A DNA stretch of 64,000 bases from DASYXZ01 sp035308965 (GCA_035308965.1 DATGFN010000019.1:310001-374000); one strand, 5' to 3'. Counted from the stretch's first letter, positions 25,196 through 33,975 are shown. Program-made: numbers and translations. Notes: generated from the letters alone by a model not told the origin.

Positions 25196-25309
25196 GTACA
25201 GTTTGTCGTAGCTGCGCTCGGCGCCCGCTCGCCGCGGCGAGAGCGCCGGAAATCATGACCAATCAAGGACGGCGGTTATAGACCGCTGCTATAAAGTTCT
25301 AAACTGTAC
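25196..25309. repeat. Intergenic palindromic unit (114 bp)
   Basis: GTACAGTTT (25196-25204) and AAACTGTAC (25301-25309) form a perfect 9-bp inverted repeat enclosing smaller palindromes: CTCGCCGCGGCGAG near 25228 and GCGGTTATAGACCGC near 25272. It could be a small non-autonomous repeat element or an RNA structure between UPF0182 and the kinase. No flanking duplication is seen. Confidence 0.45.
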
Positions 25310-25331
25310 CGCTACCAAAAATCTGTCGACC

Positions 25332-28082
25332 ATGTCTCTCGCCCCTGGAAATAAACTCGGCCCTTATGAGATCCTCTCGCCCCTCGGCGCGGGGGGCATG
25401 GGAGAAGTCTATCGCGCCCGCGACAGCAAACTGAACCGCGAAGTGGCGCTGAAAGTTCTCCCGGGTGCCGTGGCGAACGACGCCGAGCGCATGGCGCGAT
25501 TCCAGCGCGAAGCGCAAGTGCTCGCCTCACTCAATCATCCGAACATCGCTTCGATCTACGGTCTGGAAGATTCCGGCGGCGTGCGTGCGCTGGTGATGGA
25601 ATTGGTGGAAGGTCCGACTCTGGCCGAACGGATTTCTATGGCGGCGGCCTCTGACCACCGTTCAGGAGTCGGCGGTCAGAGACCACCCCTACAACTCGAC
25701 GAAGCGCTGCACATCGCCAGGCAAATCGCCGAGGCGCTGGAAGCCGCCCATGAGCGCGGAATCATTCATCGCGATTTGAAACCAGCCAACATCAAAATCA
25801 CCGACGAAGGCGTGGTGAAGGTTTTGGACTTCGGCCTGGCCAAGGCGCTCACTTCCGAAGATTCTTCGAGTGGCATCTCAAATTCTCCCACCATCAGCAT
25901 CGCCGCCACGCAGGCAGGCATGATTCTGGGTACGGCCGCGTACATGAGTCCGGAGCAGGCCAAAGGCAAGAAAGTGGATCGCCGCGCCGACATCTGGGCG
26001 TTCGGATGTGTGCTGTTTGAAATGCTAACAGGTAAAAAGACATTCGAGGGCGAAACCACTTCCGACGTTCTGGCCGCGGTAATACGCGCCGAGCCGGAGT
26101 GGAATGCGTTGCCTGTCGATACGCCGCCTTCAATCCGAAAACTCCTCCAGCGCTGCCTGCAAAAAGACGCGAAGCAGCGCCTGCGCGACATTGGCGAAGC
26201 GCGCATCACGATCGAAGAAACGTTGAGCGGTGCCGAAGCTGAACCACCCCTTACTCCCCTCCTCACTGAGGAGGGGAAGCGCGAAGCGCGGGGTGGTGAA
26301 CCCTGGCGGGCTGGTAAGGTTTGGCGTCGCGTGTTGCCCTGGGCGCTTGTGGTAGTTCTCTCCATCGTAGCCGTGGTAACTACGGTTCTGCTCGAGCAGT
26401 CCAAACATCGGGCCGCCCGAGTGCAATTTGCCATCCCAGTTTCCGGCGAAGTCAGTCACCTGGCATTATCGGCGGACGGGAGCATGTTGGCCTATGTTGC
26501 CAACGACGAAAGCTCAGGTGAGAACATGTTGTTTGTTCAAAAGGTGGGATCTCCCACTCAGGTTGAATTGCCGGGCACCGAGGGCGCATATTATCCCTTT
26601 TGGTCGCCTGACGGCGCCTGGGTGGCGTTCTTCGCCAGCGGCAAGTTGAAGAAAACCCCGGTTGCCGGTGGGCCGCCGCAATTTCTTGCCAACAGCACTT
26701 TCGGCCGGGGCGGTTCCTGGGGGAGCCGGGGAGTGATTGTCTACACTCCCGATTCGGGCGGCGGGATGTGGCGCGTGAACGCTGACGGTACGAACGCGGC
26801 CCCACTCCCTGCTGCACTCATGGAGGCCGGCGATTACTCGCAACGCTGGCCACTTTTTCTCCCCGATGGCGAACACTTTCTTTTCCTATCTTTAAATTTC
26901 CGCGCGAAAAATGAAGGCGTCAAGATGGGGCTTTTTGTCAGTTCATTAACAGGGCAGCATAAGACCTTCCTGGTATCAACCCAGTCGAGCGCCGGATACT
27001 TAGATGGACAGTTGTTTTACCTGGATGACAAGCAGGAGTTGATGGCCGTTCGAGCGGATGCGGTAGCAGGCAAAGTCCTCGGCGAACCTTACGTGGTTGC
27101 AAATACGGTCGATTATCGCCCGTCGACCTACTATGCCTCGTTCAGCGTGGCGAATAATGGCACCATCGTCTACAACCCCATCCGAAGCTCGTCACTTTCC
27201 GCCCTGACTTGGTTCGACCGGAACGGAAAAGAAATGGGCCGGGTTGGGGAGCCGGGTGTGCTGGCCAATCCTGCGGTGTCGCCGGATGGGAAGCGAATCA
27301 CGGTGGATATCACGGACCAGAAGGCAAGTATTGTGAATATTTGGACGGAGGATTTTGACCGGAAAACCCGTTCGCGCTTTACCTTTGACCAAGTGGAAAC
27401 TGTAGTGGGCGCATGGTCGCGTGACGGAAGCAATGTGGCCTATCGGGCAGTAGACGTTGCCAGTGAAGTTAGGCTCAAGAAGTCCACGGGACTCGAGCAA
27501 TGGAAGACACTCTTCACCGCTAATGGGGGAGATGATTACATTCCGAACTCCTGGTCACTCGACGACCGCCAGATTCTTTGCACCGCCCAGCCTGCCGCAG
27601 GCGGGTCACACCTCGTGTTGATTGATGCGGCAAGCGGCAAGGAGACCCCGTTTCTGACGGGCAAGGCCATGGAAACGAACGGCCAAATCTCCCCCGACGG
27701 GAAGTGGGTGGCCTATGCCTCTAATGAATCGGGCGATTGGGATATTTATGTGACAACGTTTCCGAATCCGGTGGGCAAGTGGCAGATCTCTCGCGATGGA
27801 GGCACTGAGCCGCGTTGGCGCCCCGATGGCAAAGAGATTTTCTATATCAATTTGAAGGGCGAGCTGACTGCCGTTGAGGTGAGCGCTGAATCAACTTTTT
27901 CAACCGGAACTCCAGTCACGCTCTTTCCGATTCGGGCTCGCGCCCAGATTTCATCCACCGATCTCTATTCCTATGACGTCTCGAAGGACGGAAAGCGCTT
28001 CCTGGTGAACCGATACATCAAGCCGGACCACGTCGAACCGCTCACCGTCGTCCTCAACGCCGCGGAAGGAATGAAGCAGTAG
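25332..28082 (+). CDS. Ser/Thr protein kinase with PD40/TolB-like beta-propeller
   Basis: 916 residues. The N-terminal kinase domain is complete: glycine loop GAGGMGEV (19-26), K41, HRDLKPAN with D148, DFG at 166-168 and APE-like YMSPEQAKG. A single membrane segment lies near 334-357 (LPWALVVVLSIVAVV). The extracytoplasmic part is a WD40-like PD40 propeller with repeats such as LSADGSMLAYVAND, WSPDGAWVAFFASG and ISPDGKWVAYASNE. This kinase-propeller layout is very common in Acidobacteria. Two short palindromic DNA repeats interrupt the frame without breaking it, adding residues about 105-118 and 304-322 (see repeats). Confidence 0.94.
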   Translation: MSLAPGNKLGPYEILSPLGAGGMGEVYRARDSKLNREVALKVLPGAVANDAERMARFQREAQVLASLNHPNIASIYGLEDSGGVRALVMELVEGPTLAERISMAAASDHRSGVGGQRPPLQLDEALHIARQIAEALEAAHERGIIHRDLKPANIKITDEGVVKVLDFGLAKALTSEDSSSGISNSPTISIAATQAGMILGTAAYMSPEQAKGKKVDRRADIWAFGCVLFEMLTGKKTFEGETTSDVLAAVIRAEPEWNALPVDTPPSIRKLLQRCLQKDAKQRLRDIGEARITIEETLSGAEAEPPLTPLLTEEGKREARGGEPWRAGKVWRRVLPWALVVVLSIVAVVTTVLLEQSKHRAARVQFAIPVSGEVSHLALSADGSMLAYVANDESSGENMLFVQKVGSPTQVELPGTEGAYYPFWSPDGAWVAFFASGKLKKTPVAGGPPQFLANSTFGRGGSWGSRGVIVYTPDSGGGMWRVNADGTNAAPLPAALMEAGDYSQRWPLFLPDGEHFLFLSLNFRAKNEGVKMGLFVSSLTGQHKTFLVSTQSSAGYLDGQLFYLDDKQELMAVRADAVAGKVLGEPYVVANTVDYRPSTYYASFSVANNGTIVYNPIRSSSLSALTWFDRNGKEMGRVGEPGVLANPAVSPDGKRITVDITDQKASIVNIWTEDFDRKTRSRFTFDQVETVVGAWSRDGSNVAYRAVDVASEVRLKKSTGLEQWKTLFTANGGDDYIPNSWSLDDRQILCTAQPAAGGSHLVLIDAASGKETPFLTGKAMETNGQISPDGKWVAYASNESGDWDIYVTTFPNPVGKWQISRDGGTEPRWRPDGKEIFYINLKGELTAVEVSAESTFSTGTPVTLFPIRARAQISSTDLYSYDVSKDGKRFLVNRYIKPDHVEPLTVVLNAAEGMKQ
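25646..25684. repeat. Palindromic repeat inserted in frame in the kinase domain
   Basis: GGCCTCTGACCACC and GGCGGTCAGAGACC are inverted with 12 of 14 matches. It encodes extra residues (SDHRSGVGGQRPP) between LAERI and LDEAL, where related kinases have a short loop. Confidence 0.5.
26243..26297. repeat. Nested palindromic repeat inserted in frame before the kinase membrane segment
   Basis: Outer arms ACCACCCC (26243-26250) and GGGGTGGT (26290-26297) enclose a perfect hairpin CCCCTCCTCA / TGAGGAGGGG (26256-26276). It encodes PLTPLLTEEGKREARGG in the linker. Confidence 0.55.
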
Positions 28083-28160
28083 TCCCGCCGGCATGTCTTT
28101 CCTGGCTGGTGAAAGATCCCACTACGCCGGAAAGCATTGTGCACGGCCGGCGGAGAACAA

Positions 28161-28703
28161 CTACTTGGCTGCCGCTTTCTTGTGTTCCAACAGGTCACAC
28201 GCGGCGCCGGCGCCACTAGGGTCAATGGCGTCCTTATCCACGTCAATGTGTTGGATGATTCCTTCCTTGTCGATCACGAAGGTGGTTCGGTTGGCAACCG
28301 GATACTTGGGATTCAAAATGCCATAGTTGGTACTGACTTCACGGGTGAAATCGCTTAACAAAGGAAAGTTAACGCCGATCTGTTCGGCAAAGGCTTTGTT
28401 GGCGGGAGAACTATCGACGCTGACGCCCAGGACTTGCGTGCCGTTTGCTTCGAATTTGGCGATATCAGCCTGATACGCCTTAAGTTCCTTCGTTCAACCA
28501 CCGGTGAAAGCCAAAACGTAGAAAGCTAAAACCACATTCTTTTTCCCCTGGAAATCGCTGAGCTTCACTTTTTTTCCATTCTGGTCGGGCAAGGTGAAGT
28601 CAGGAGCCTTGTCACCAACTTTAAGTGATGCGGCTACAGATGCCATGGGAACTGCAAGCATGAGAACCAGCAGGATTGCGGCCGCTCGAAATTTTTGGTT
28701 CAC
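28161..28703 (-). CDS. Selenocysteine peroxiredoxin (AhpC/TSA family), copy 1; in-frame TGA at codon 70
   Basis: 180 residues when the TGA at 28494-28496 is read as selenocysteine. The start is GTG at 28703 with AGGAGG six bases upstream. A signal peptide (about 1-24, ILLVLMLAVPMASVAA) sends it outside the cytoplasm. Then come LKVGDKAPDFTLPDQNG, NVVLAFYVLAFTGG and the TGA followed by TKELKAY. In AhpC/TSA enzymes this position is the peroxidatic Cys, so TGA replaces the catalytic residue. A second conserved Cys is at 169 (AACDLL), a likely resolving residue. The frame continues to a normal stop with family features (FPLLSDF, RTTFVIDKEG). A hairpin 14 nt after the TGA fits a bacterial SECIS. 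It would reduce peroxides. The selA/B/C/D genes are not in the window. Confidence 0.9.
28458..28479 (-). promoter_or_regulatory. SECIS-like hairpin of selenoprotein copy 1
   Basis: In the mRNA, starting 14 nt after the UGA: GGCG, UAUCA, loop GGC, UGAUA, bulged U, CGCC. Nine base pairs with one bulge. Position and size fit bacterial SECIS elements, which lie directly after the UGA. Confidence 0.75.
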
Positions 28704-28852
28704 GTTGAACCTCCTGAATGAGTTTGTAGAGCCCTGTCAACCAAGGCGCATTATAACGCGGTTTTGGGATCCGGGCGTTTTTCGTTGATCGGAAAAAGTA
28801 AAATTATTGTCAATTCAATCGGAGGGTTGATGGCGTCCGGGTTTGCATCGGT

Positions 28853-28882
28853 GGGAGCGCGGGCGTCCCGTCCGCGTTCCCA
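28853..28882. repeat. GC-rich palindromic repeat between the two selenoprotein genes
   Basis: GGGAGCGCGGGCGTCCCG followed by TCCGCGTTCCCA, an imperfect palindrome of the same family as at 11199 and 34171. Confidence 0.5.
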
Positions 28883-28912
28883 GTGAAATTGAAACGCGAC
28901 TCAAGCCGGCAG

Positions 28913-29446
28913 CTACTTCTTCTTATAACTCAGAGTACTGCATGCCTGCTGTACGTTTTCCGGGTCAATCGCTTCCCCGCCCTTTTGAATGCTCTCAATC
29001 ATTCCCTCCTTGTCGATCACAAAGGTCGTGCGGCTGGCCAGCCTGATGAGAGGAATCAGAACACCGTAACTCCGCGACACGGTTTTCTTCTCATCACTCA
29101 GAATGGGGAACTTCACTCCAAGATCGTGGGCGAAGGCTTGATTCTTTTTCTGGCTGTCCACACTGATGCCGATCACCTGGGTTCCGGCTTGTTCGAATTT
29201 GGCAATATCAGACTGATATGCCTTCATCTCCTTGGTTCATCCCGGCGTGAACGCCTTGATGTAGAAGGCCAGGACGACACTTTTCTTGCCCAGAAAATCG
29301 CTGAGCTTAACCGGGGCGCCATTCTGGTCGCTGAGTGAGAAATCAGGGGCCCGGTCACCCACTTTGAGAGAGTTCCCTCGCGTAGAAAAAAACATTCCAC
29401 CCCCTACCAGTAAGACTGCCCCTGCGATGACAAGAACTTTTCGCAT
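28913..29446 (-). CDS. Selenocysteine peroxiredoxin (AhpC/TSA family), copy 2; in-frame TGA at codon 70
   Basis: 177 residues with TGA at 29237-29239 read as selenocysteine. I chose the ATG at 29444-29446 (GAGGA just upstream), which puts the TGA at codon 70 as in copy 1; a longer start at 29491 exists. The N-terminus is a signal or anchor (VLVIAGAVLLVGGGMFF). Then LKVGDRAPDFSLSDQNG, VVLAFYIKAFTPG and TGA followed by TKEMKAY. TPGC is the standard peroxidatic motif, with TGA in place of Cys. Cys169 (QQACSTL) matches C169 of copy 1. It is upstream of copy 1 on the same strand, 209 bp apart, and they may be co-transcribed. The two are clearly paralogous but well diverged, so both have kept the TGA under selection. 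Confidence 0.9.
29201..29222 (-). promoter_or_regulatory. SECIS-like hairpin of selenoprotein copy 2
   Basis: In the mRNA, starting 14 nt after the UGA: GGCA, UAUCA, loop GUC, UGAUA, bulged U, UGCC. Same shape and distance as copy 1; the fourth base pair is A-U here and G-C there, a compensatory change at third codon positions. Confidence 0.78.
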
Positions 29447-29701
29447 CCTTCCTCGTCCCCTCTTAAGATTCCCGTTCCAAATGAGGCCCACCGAATTATA
29501 GCCTCAAGCCATTTGCCAAAGGCAAACTAATCTGCAAAGGCCGGCAAGGAGAATTCCTGATACTGTGCCAATATTCGCCGCTAGGCCATAACCAGCTTTC
29601 CGTGTAGAAATGCTTCAATTCTTGGTGCAAGATGGGTTTAAATGGCAATTTATGAATCGCCATATAGTCGTAAACAATTGAAATATAACGCAAAATAGTG
29701 C
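29447..29701. other. Non-coding interval between copy 2 and the hsp20 promoter
   Basis: A+T-rich, with no start signals or conserved motifs in its short frames. It should contain the divergent promoter for the selenoprotein genes, but I see no clear -35/-10 pair there. Confidence 0.4.
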
Positions 29702-29730
29702 TTGACAATAATAGACTAAGATTTTATGAT
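29702..29730 (+). promoter_or_regulatory. Sigma-70 promoter upstream of hsp20
   Basis: TTGACA (29702-29707), a 17-bp spacer, TATGAT (29725-29730). One base from consensus; 46 bp to the ATG. No CIRCE or HAIR inverted repeat is seen around it. Confidence 0.75.
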
Positions 29731-29776
29731 GTCAATGAACTAAGCAAGATAAATTCAACGATGGAGGAACGATGCA

Positions 29777-30229
29777 ATGGCGATAGTACGATGGGAACCA
29801 TTCCGGGATCTACTGACCACGCAGGACCGGTTCAACCGGCTGTTCAACCATACCTTCTCGAATGTGTTTGGCGATGGGGATGGCAAGCTGGGGGCATGGT
29901 CGCCTGCCGTGGACATTTTCGAGACCGAGCAGAGCTTGGTGCTCAAGGCCGAACTGCCGGGCATCGACCCCAAGGACGTCGAAGTGCGGGTCGAGAACAA
30001 CACTTTGTTCCTGAAAGGACAGCGCAAGTTTGAGAACGAAGTAAAGGAAGAGAACTACCACCGGATCGAGAGATCATACGGGTCCTTTACGCGCACGTTC
30101 GCGCTGCCTGGCACTGTCAACGCCGAGAACGTCTCCGCTGATTACAAGGGCGGAATCCTGACGCTGACCCTGCCCAAGCGCGAAGAGGCAAAGCCAAAGT
30201 CGATCAAGATCAACGTCAGTAACAACTAA
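29777..30229 (+). CDS. Small heat shock protein, Hsp20/alpha-crystallin family
   Basis: 150 residues. GGAGGA lies eight bases before the ATG. The N-terminal arm (IVRWEPFRDLLTTQDRFNRLF) precedes the alpha-crystallin domain, which holds WSPAVDIFETEQSLVLKAEL, the conserved LPGIDPKDVEVRVENNTLFL and the closing A-DYKGGILTLTLPK strand. The tail has no classic I-x-I motif except KSIKINV. It is an ATP-independent holdase; clpB directly downstream would rescue its clients. The strong promoter at 29702 drives it, and a hairpin with T-run follows. Confidence 0.95.
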   Translation: MAIVRWEPFRDLLTTQDRFNRLFNHTFSNVFGDGDGKLGAWSPAVDIFETEQSLVLKAELPGIDPKDVEVRVENNTLFLKGQRKFENEVKEENYHRIERSYGSFTRTFALPGTVNAENVSADYKGGILTLTLPKREEAKPKSIKINVSNN

Positions 30230-30287
30230 GGCAAACTGAAATAGCTGAGCCCCGGCAGGCATCATGGCGCTTGGCTTACTGACTAAC

Positions 30288-30349
30288 AACCGCGCCGGTG
30301 GCGTCCCGGAGCATTCAAGCTCACGATGCCATTTGGCGCGGTTAATTTT
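30288..30349 (+). terminator. Long-loop hairpin with T-run between hsp20 and clpB
   Basis: AACCGCGCC (30288-30296) pairs exactly with GGCGCGGTT (30335-30343), followed by AATTTTTT. The 38-nt loop has smaller inverted repeats. It may terminate hsp20 or act as an attenuator or thermosensitive leader in front of clpB, 33 bp upstream of its ATG. Confidence 0.5.
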
Positions 30350-30381
30350 TTGGACTAAAATTACAAAGTTGAGATTCCAAC

Positions 30382-33036
30382 ATGGCTACACGATTTGACA
30401 AATTTACCGTCAAGGCTCAGGAAGCCTTGCAAGCGACGCAGGACGTTGCCGGACGCTTCGGCAACCAGCAGATGGAGCCCGTCCATCTTCTATTCGCGCT
30501 GGCCGAGCAACCGGAGGGAATTGTTCCTGCGATTCTCGCTCGCCTGGGCGTTACTCCTTCCAGCGTCATTCAGGAAGTTGAGCGAGCCATTGAAAGTCTT
30601 CCCAAGGTAGGCGGATCAACGGACCATTTCCTCTCCCCCGCCCTGAAGGAAATATTCGAGCAGGCGTTCAAAGAGACAGGCCAATTTAAGGATGAGTTCG
30701 TTTCCACCGAACATTTGCTGCTAGCTCTGGCGCGCAAGCCGCGCGAAGCCGCCGGCAAGATACTCGCAAAGCTCGGCGTGACGCATGACGCCATCCTGAA
30801 AGCCCTCAAGGACGTCCGCGGCACGCAGCGCGTGACCGACCAGAATCCAGAAGCGAAATTCCAGGCGCTGGAGAAATACGCGCGCGACCTCACCGATCTC
30901 GCCCGCCGCGGCAAACTCGATCCGGTAATAGGACGTGACGAAGAAGTTCGGCGCGTGATTCAGGTTCTCTCGCGAAGGACCAAGAATAATCCCGTCCTGA
31001 TTGGCGAACCCGGCGTGGGAAAGACGGCCATTGTTGAAGGCATTGCCCAACGAATTGTGGCTGGCGATGTTCCTGAGTCCTTGAAATCCAAGCGCATCGT
31101 CGCATTGGATCTCGGCGCAATGGTGGCGGGCTCCAAGTATCGCGGCGAATTCGAGGACCGTCTCAAAGCCGTTTTGAAGGAAATCGAGGAGTCGAGCGGG
31201 GAAATCATTCTTTTCATCGACGAACTGCACACCCTGGTGGGCGCCGGAGCCGCCGAAGGTTCCATGGACGCCTCCAACATGCTCAAGCCGGCTCTTGCCC
31301 GCGGAGACTTGCGTTGCATCGGCGCCACTACTCTCAACGAATACAAAAAGCATATTGAAAAAGATGCGGCTCTCGAGCGGCGCTTTCAGCCCGTCCTGGT
31401 GGGCCAGCCGACGGTCGAGGACACCATCGCCATCCTGCGCGGATTAAAGGAAAAGTACGAAGTGCATCACGGCGTGCGCATCAAGGATTCGGCAATCGTC
31501 GCCGCCGCCGTGCTCTCCAATCGATATATCGCCGACCGCTTTTTGCCCGACAAGGCCATTGATTTGATTGATGAGGCCGCCTCCAGCCTGCGCATTGAAA
31601 TCGACTCAATGCCCGCGGAGGTCGATCAGATCGAGCGCCGCATCACTCAGCTTGAGATCGAACGTCAGGCTTTGAAAAAAGAGGACGATCCCGCCTCAGT
31701 CGAGCGCCTGAAGAAACTCGAGCGGGAACTCGCCGGGCTTAAAGAAAAGTCCAGCCAGTTGAAGCTGCGTTGGAATGCGGAAAAGGAAATCATCACCAGC
31801 ATCCGGCAGCTCAAGAGCGAAATCGAGCAAGCCAAGGGTGAAGAACAACGTGTGACTCGCGAGGGCGACTTGAACAAAGCCGCCGAGATCCGCTACGGGA
31901 AACTGGTGGAACTGGAAAAACGGCTCGTGGCCGCCAACGCCAAGCTCGAACAGGCGCAGCAGGCCGGCCGCATGCTCAAAGAAGAGGTGGACGAGGAAGA
32001 CGTGGCGCGCGTGGTTTCCAAATGGACGGGCATTCCGGTTTCCAAAATGCTTGAAGGCGAAATGGCCAAGCTGGTCAAGATGGAAGACCGCTTGCGCATG
32101 CGCGTAGTGGGCCAGGACGACGCTCTGCGCCTGGTGGCCAACGCGGTGCGCCGGAGCAGGGCAGGGCTTTCCGATCTCAACCGCCCAATAGGCTCATTCC
32201 TTTTCCTCGGGCCAACGGGCGTGGGCAAGACGGAATTGGCGCGCGCTCTGGCCGAATTCCTTTTTGATGACGAGCACGCCATGCTGCGCATCGACATGTC
32301 CGAATACATGGAGAAGCACGCCGTGGCCCGCCTGATCGGCGCGCCTCCGGGCTATGTTGGTTATGAGGAAGGCGGGCAGCTTACCGAGCTCGTGCGCCGC
32401 CGTCCCTACGCGGTGATCCTGTTTGACGAAATCGAAAAGGCGCACCCGGACGTTTTCAATATCCTGCTGCAAATTCTCGACGACGGCCGGCTGACCGACG
32501 GGAAAGGCCGCACCATTGATTTCAAAAACGCGGTGGTCATCATGACGTCGAACATCGCCAGCCACGAAATTCATGAGGCCATGGGCGGTAGCGCCGGTAG
32601 CGCCGGGCTTCAGCCCGGCAACGGCAAGGTCTCTGAAGACCTGCGGAAGAAAATTCATTCGACGCTGCTTCAGCACTTCCGCCCCGAATTCATCAACCGG
32701 ATTGATGAAATTGTAATTTTCAATTCCCTGGGCAAAGACCAGATCTCCCGGATCGTGGAACTACAGCTTGCTCACCTCAAGAAACTCCTGGCGGAACGTA
32801 AGATCGAAATTCAATTGACCGACAAGGCGCGTGAGTTGTTGTTCCGCGAAGGCTACGACCCGCAATTCGGCGCACGGCCCCTCAAGCGCGCCATCCAGCG
32901 CCTGATTCAGGACCCCCTGGCGCTCAAGCTTCTCGATGGCGACGTGCAAGCAGGAGATTCGCTGGCCGTGGACGCCGACTTGAAAAAGGGCGAAATGAAA
33001 TTCGAGCATCAAGGGGCGAAAGTTGCGCGTAAATGA
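30382..33036 (+). CDS. clpB: ATP-dependent chaperone ClpB (disaggregase)
   Basis: 884 residues. Order: N-domain with two Clp repeats (1-150), AAA1 with Walker A GEPGVGKT (208-215) and Walker B FIDELH, the coiled-coil middle domain (about 410-540), AAA2 with Walker A GPTGVGKT (610-617) and LFDEIEKAHPDV, then the C-terminal D2-small domain. It works with DnaK to dissolve aggregates. Between SHEIHEAM and SEDLRKKI there is an insert GGSAGSAGLQPGNGK (about 735-749), encoded by a palindromic repeat that other ClpB proteins lack. The insert falls in a surface loop of AAA2 and keeps frame, so the protein is probably functional. Confidence 0.96.
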   Translation: MATRFDKFTVKAQEALQATQDVAGRFGNQQMEPVHLLFALAEQPEGIVPAILARLGVTPSSVIQEVERAIESLPKVGGSTDHFLSPALKEIFEQAFKETGQFKDEFVSTEHLLLALARKPREAAGKILAKLGVTHDAILKALKDVRGTQRVTDQNPEAKFQALEKYARDLTDLARRGKLDPVIGRDEEVRRVIQVLSRRTKNNPVLIGEPGVGKTAIVEGIAQRIVAGDVPESLKSKRIVALDLGAMVAGSKYRGEFEDRLKAVLKEIEESSGEIILFIDELHTLVGAGAAEGSMDASNMLKPALARGDLRCIGATTLNEYKKHIEKDAALERRFQPVLVGQPTVEDTIAILRGLKEKYEVHHGVRIKDSAIVAAAVLSNRYIADRFLPDKAIDLIDEAASSLRIEIDSMPAEVDQIERRITQLEIERQALKKEDDPASVERLKKLERELAGLKEKSSQLKLRWNAEKEIITSIRQLKSEIEQAKGEEQRVTREGDLNKAAEIRYGKLVELEKRLVAANAKLEQAQQAGRMLKEEVDEEDVARVVSKWTGIPVSKMLEGEMAKLVKMEDRLRMRVVGQDDALRLVANAVRRSRAGLSDLNRPIGSFLFLGPTGVGKTELARALAEFLFDDEHAMLRIDMSEYMEKHAVARLIGAPPGYVGYEEGGQLTELVRRRPYAVILFDEIEKAHPDVFNILLQILDDGRLTDGKGRTIDFKNAVVIMTSNIASHEIHEAMGGSAGSAGLQPGNGKVSEDLRKKIHSTLLQHFRPEFINRIDEIVIFNSLGKDQISRIVELQLAHLKKLLAERKIEIQLTDKARELLFREGYDPQFGARPLKRAIQRLIQDPLALKLLDGDVQAGDSLAVDADLKKGEMKFEHQGAKVARK
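32587..32619. repeat. Palindromic repeat inserted in frame in clpB
   Basis: Two copies of GGTAGCGCC run into GCCGGGCT-TC-AGCCCGGC, a perfect 8-bp hairpin. The sequence looks like an intergenic repeat, not ClpB coding sequence, and adds about 15 residues. Confidence 0.6.
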
Positions 33037-33117
33037 CTGCTTGGCTCGGCGTGACCGCGCACCCTTGCAAATTCCGTCGCATCTAGTTTTAGAGTAGATG
33101 ATTCAGGCTGGGCAACT

Positions 33118-33975
33118 ATGTGGAATAACCTGAAGACGACTTTCCTAATGGCAGCGATGACCGGGCTTCTTCTTGCTGTGGGCGAGCTCTGGGGCGGGCA
33201 ATCGGGCCTGATTTTCGCCTTCGTCGTGGCGGCGGTCATGAATATGGTCAGTTATTTTTATTCGGACAAGATTGCCATTGCCACCAGCGGAGCGCAGCCT
33301 ATCGGTCGCGATGAAGGACCGCGCATTTACCAGATTGTGGAGCGGCTGGCGGCCAAGGCGAATGTCCCCGTGCCCAAGATTTACATGATCCCCACCGAAT
33401 CGCCCAATGCCTTTGCCACCGGCCGCAATCCCAGCCACGCCTCGGTGGCGGTCACGCACGGCATCCTGGAGTTGTGCACGGACGAAGAGATTGAAGGCGT
33501 GTTGGCGCACGAGCTCGGTCACGTCAAGAACCGCGACATTCTCACCAGCGCCGTGGTGGCCACCATGGCGGGCGCCATCACTTTGATCGCCCGAATGATT
33601 TATTGGGGAGAATTGTTTGGAGGATTCGGCGGAAGCGGCAATGACGAAAATCGTGGCGGGGTGTTTTCCGCCCTGGCCATGATAATTCTGGCGCCGCTGG
33701 CCGCCACACTGATCCAACTGGCCATTTCGCGCTCGCGCGAATACGAAGCCGACCACACCGGCGCGGAAATCACCGGCAACCCGCAGGGACTGGCGAGCGC
33801 GCTCAACAAAATCGACCAGTGGTCCAAGCGCGTGCCCATGCAGGTTTCGCCCTCCATGGCGCACCTCTACTGCGCCCAACCCCTGACGGGCGGCGAATTC
33901 ATGACCAGCCTTTTTTCCACTCACCCGCCCATCTCGAAGCGTATCGAACGGCTGATCGGACGCGATTTCGTTTAA
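33118..33975 (+). CDS. htpX: Membrane zinc metalloprotease HtpX
   Basis: 285 residues, family-typical length. Two N-terminal membrane segments (FLMAAMTGLLLAVGELW, LIFAFVVAAVMNMV) are followed by the zinc site HELGH (131-135) with its downstream Glu in SREYEADHTGAE. Two further hydrophobic segments flank a glycine-rich loop (GELFGGFGGSGNDE). HtpX degrades damaged membrane proteins and acts alongside FtsH, which is encoded at 43360 in this window. It sits 81 bp after clpB, extending the protein quality-control cluster. Confidence 0.95.
   Translation: MWNNLKTTFLMAAMTGLLLAVGELWGGQSGLIFAFVVAAVMNMVSYFYSDKIAIATSGAQPIGRDEGPRIYQIVERLAAKANVPVPKIYMIPTESPNAFATGRNPSHASVAVTHGILELCTDEEIEGVLAHELGHVKNRDILTSAVVATMAGAITLIARMIYWGELFGGFGGSGNDENRGGVFSALAMIILAPLAATLIQLAISRSREYEADHTGAEITGNPQGLASALNKIDQWSKRVPMQVSPSMAHLYCAQPLTGGEFMTSLFSTHPPISKRIERLIGRDFV

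Noticed and set aside
28494..28496. TGA read as a nonsense mutation making a pseudogene
   Set aside because: The same codon position is TGA in the diverged paralogue, downstream frames are intact and a covarying hairpin follows each.
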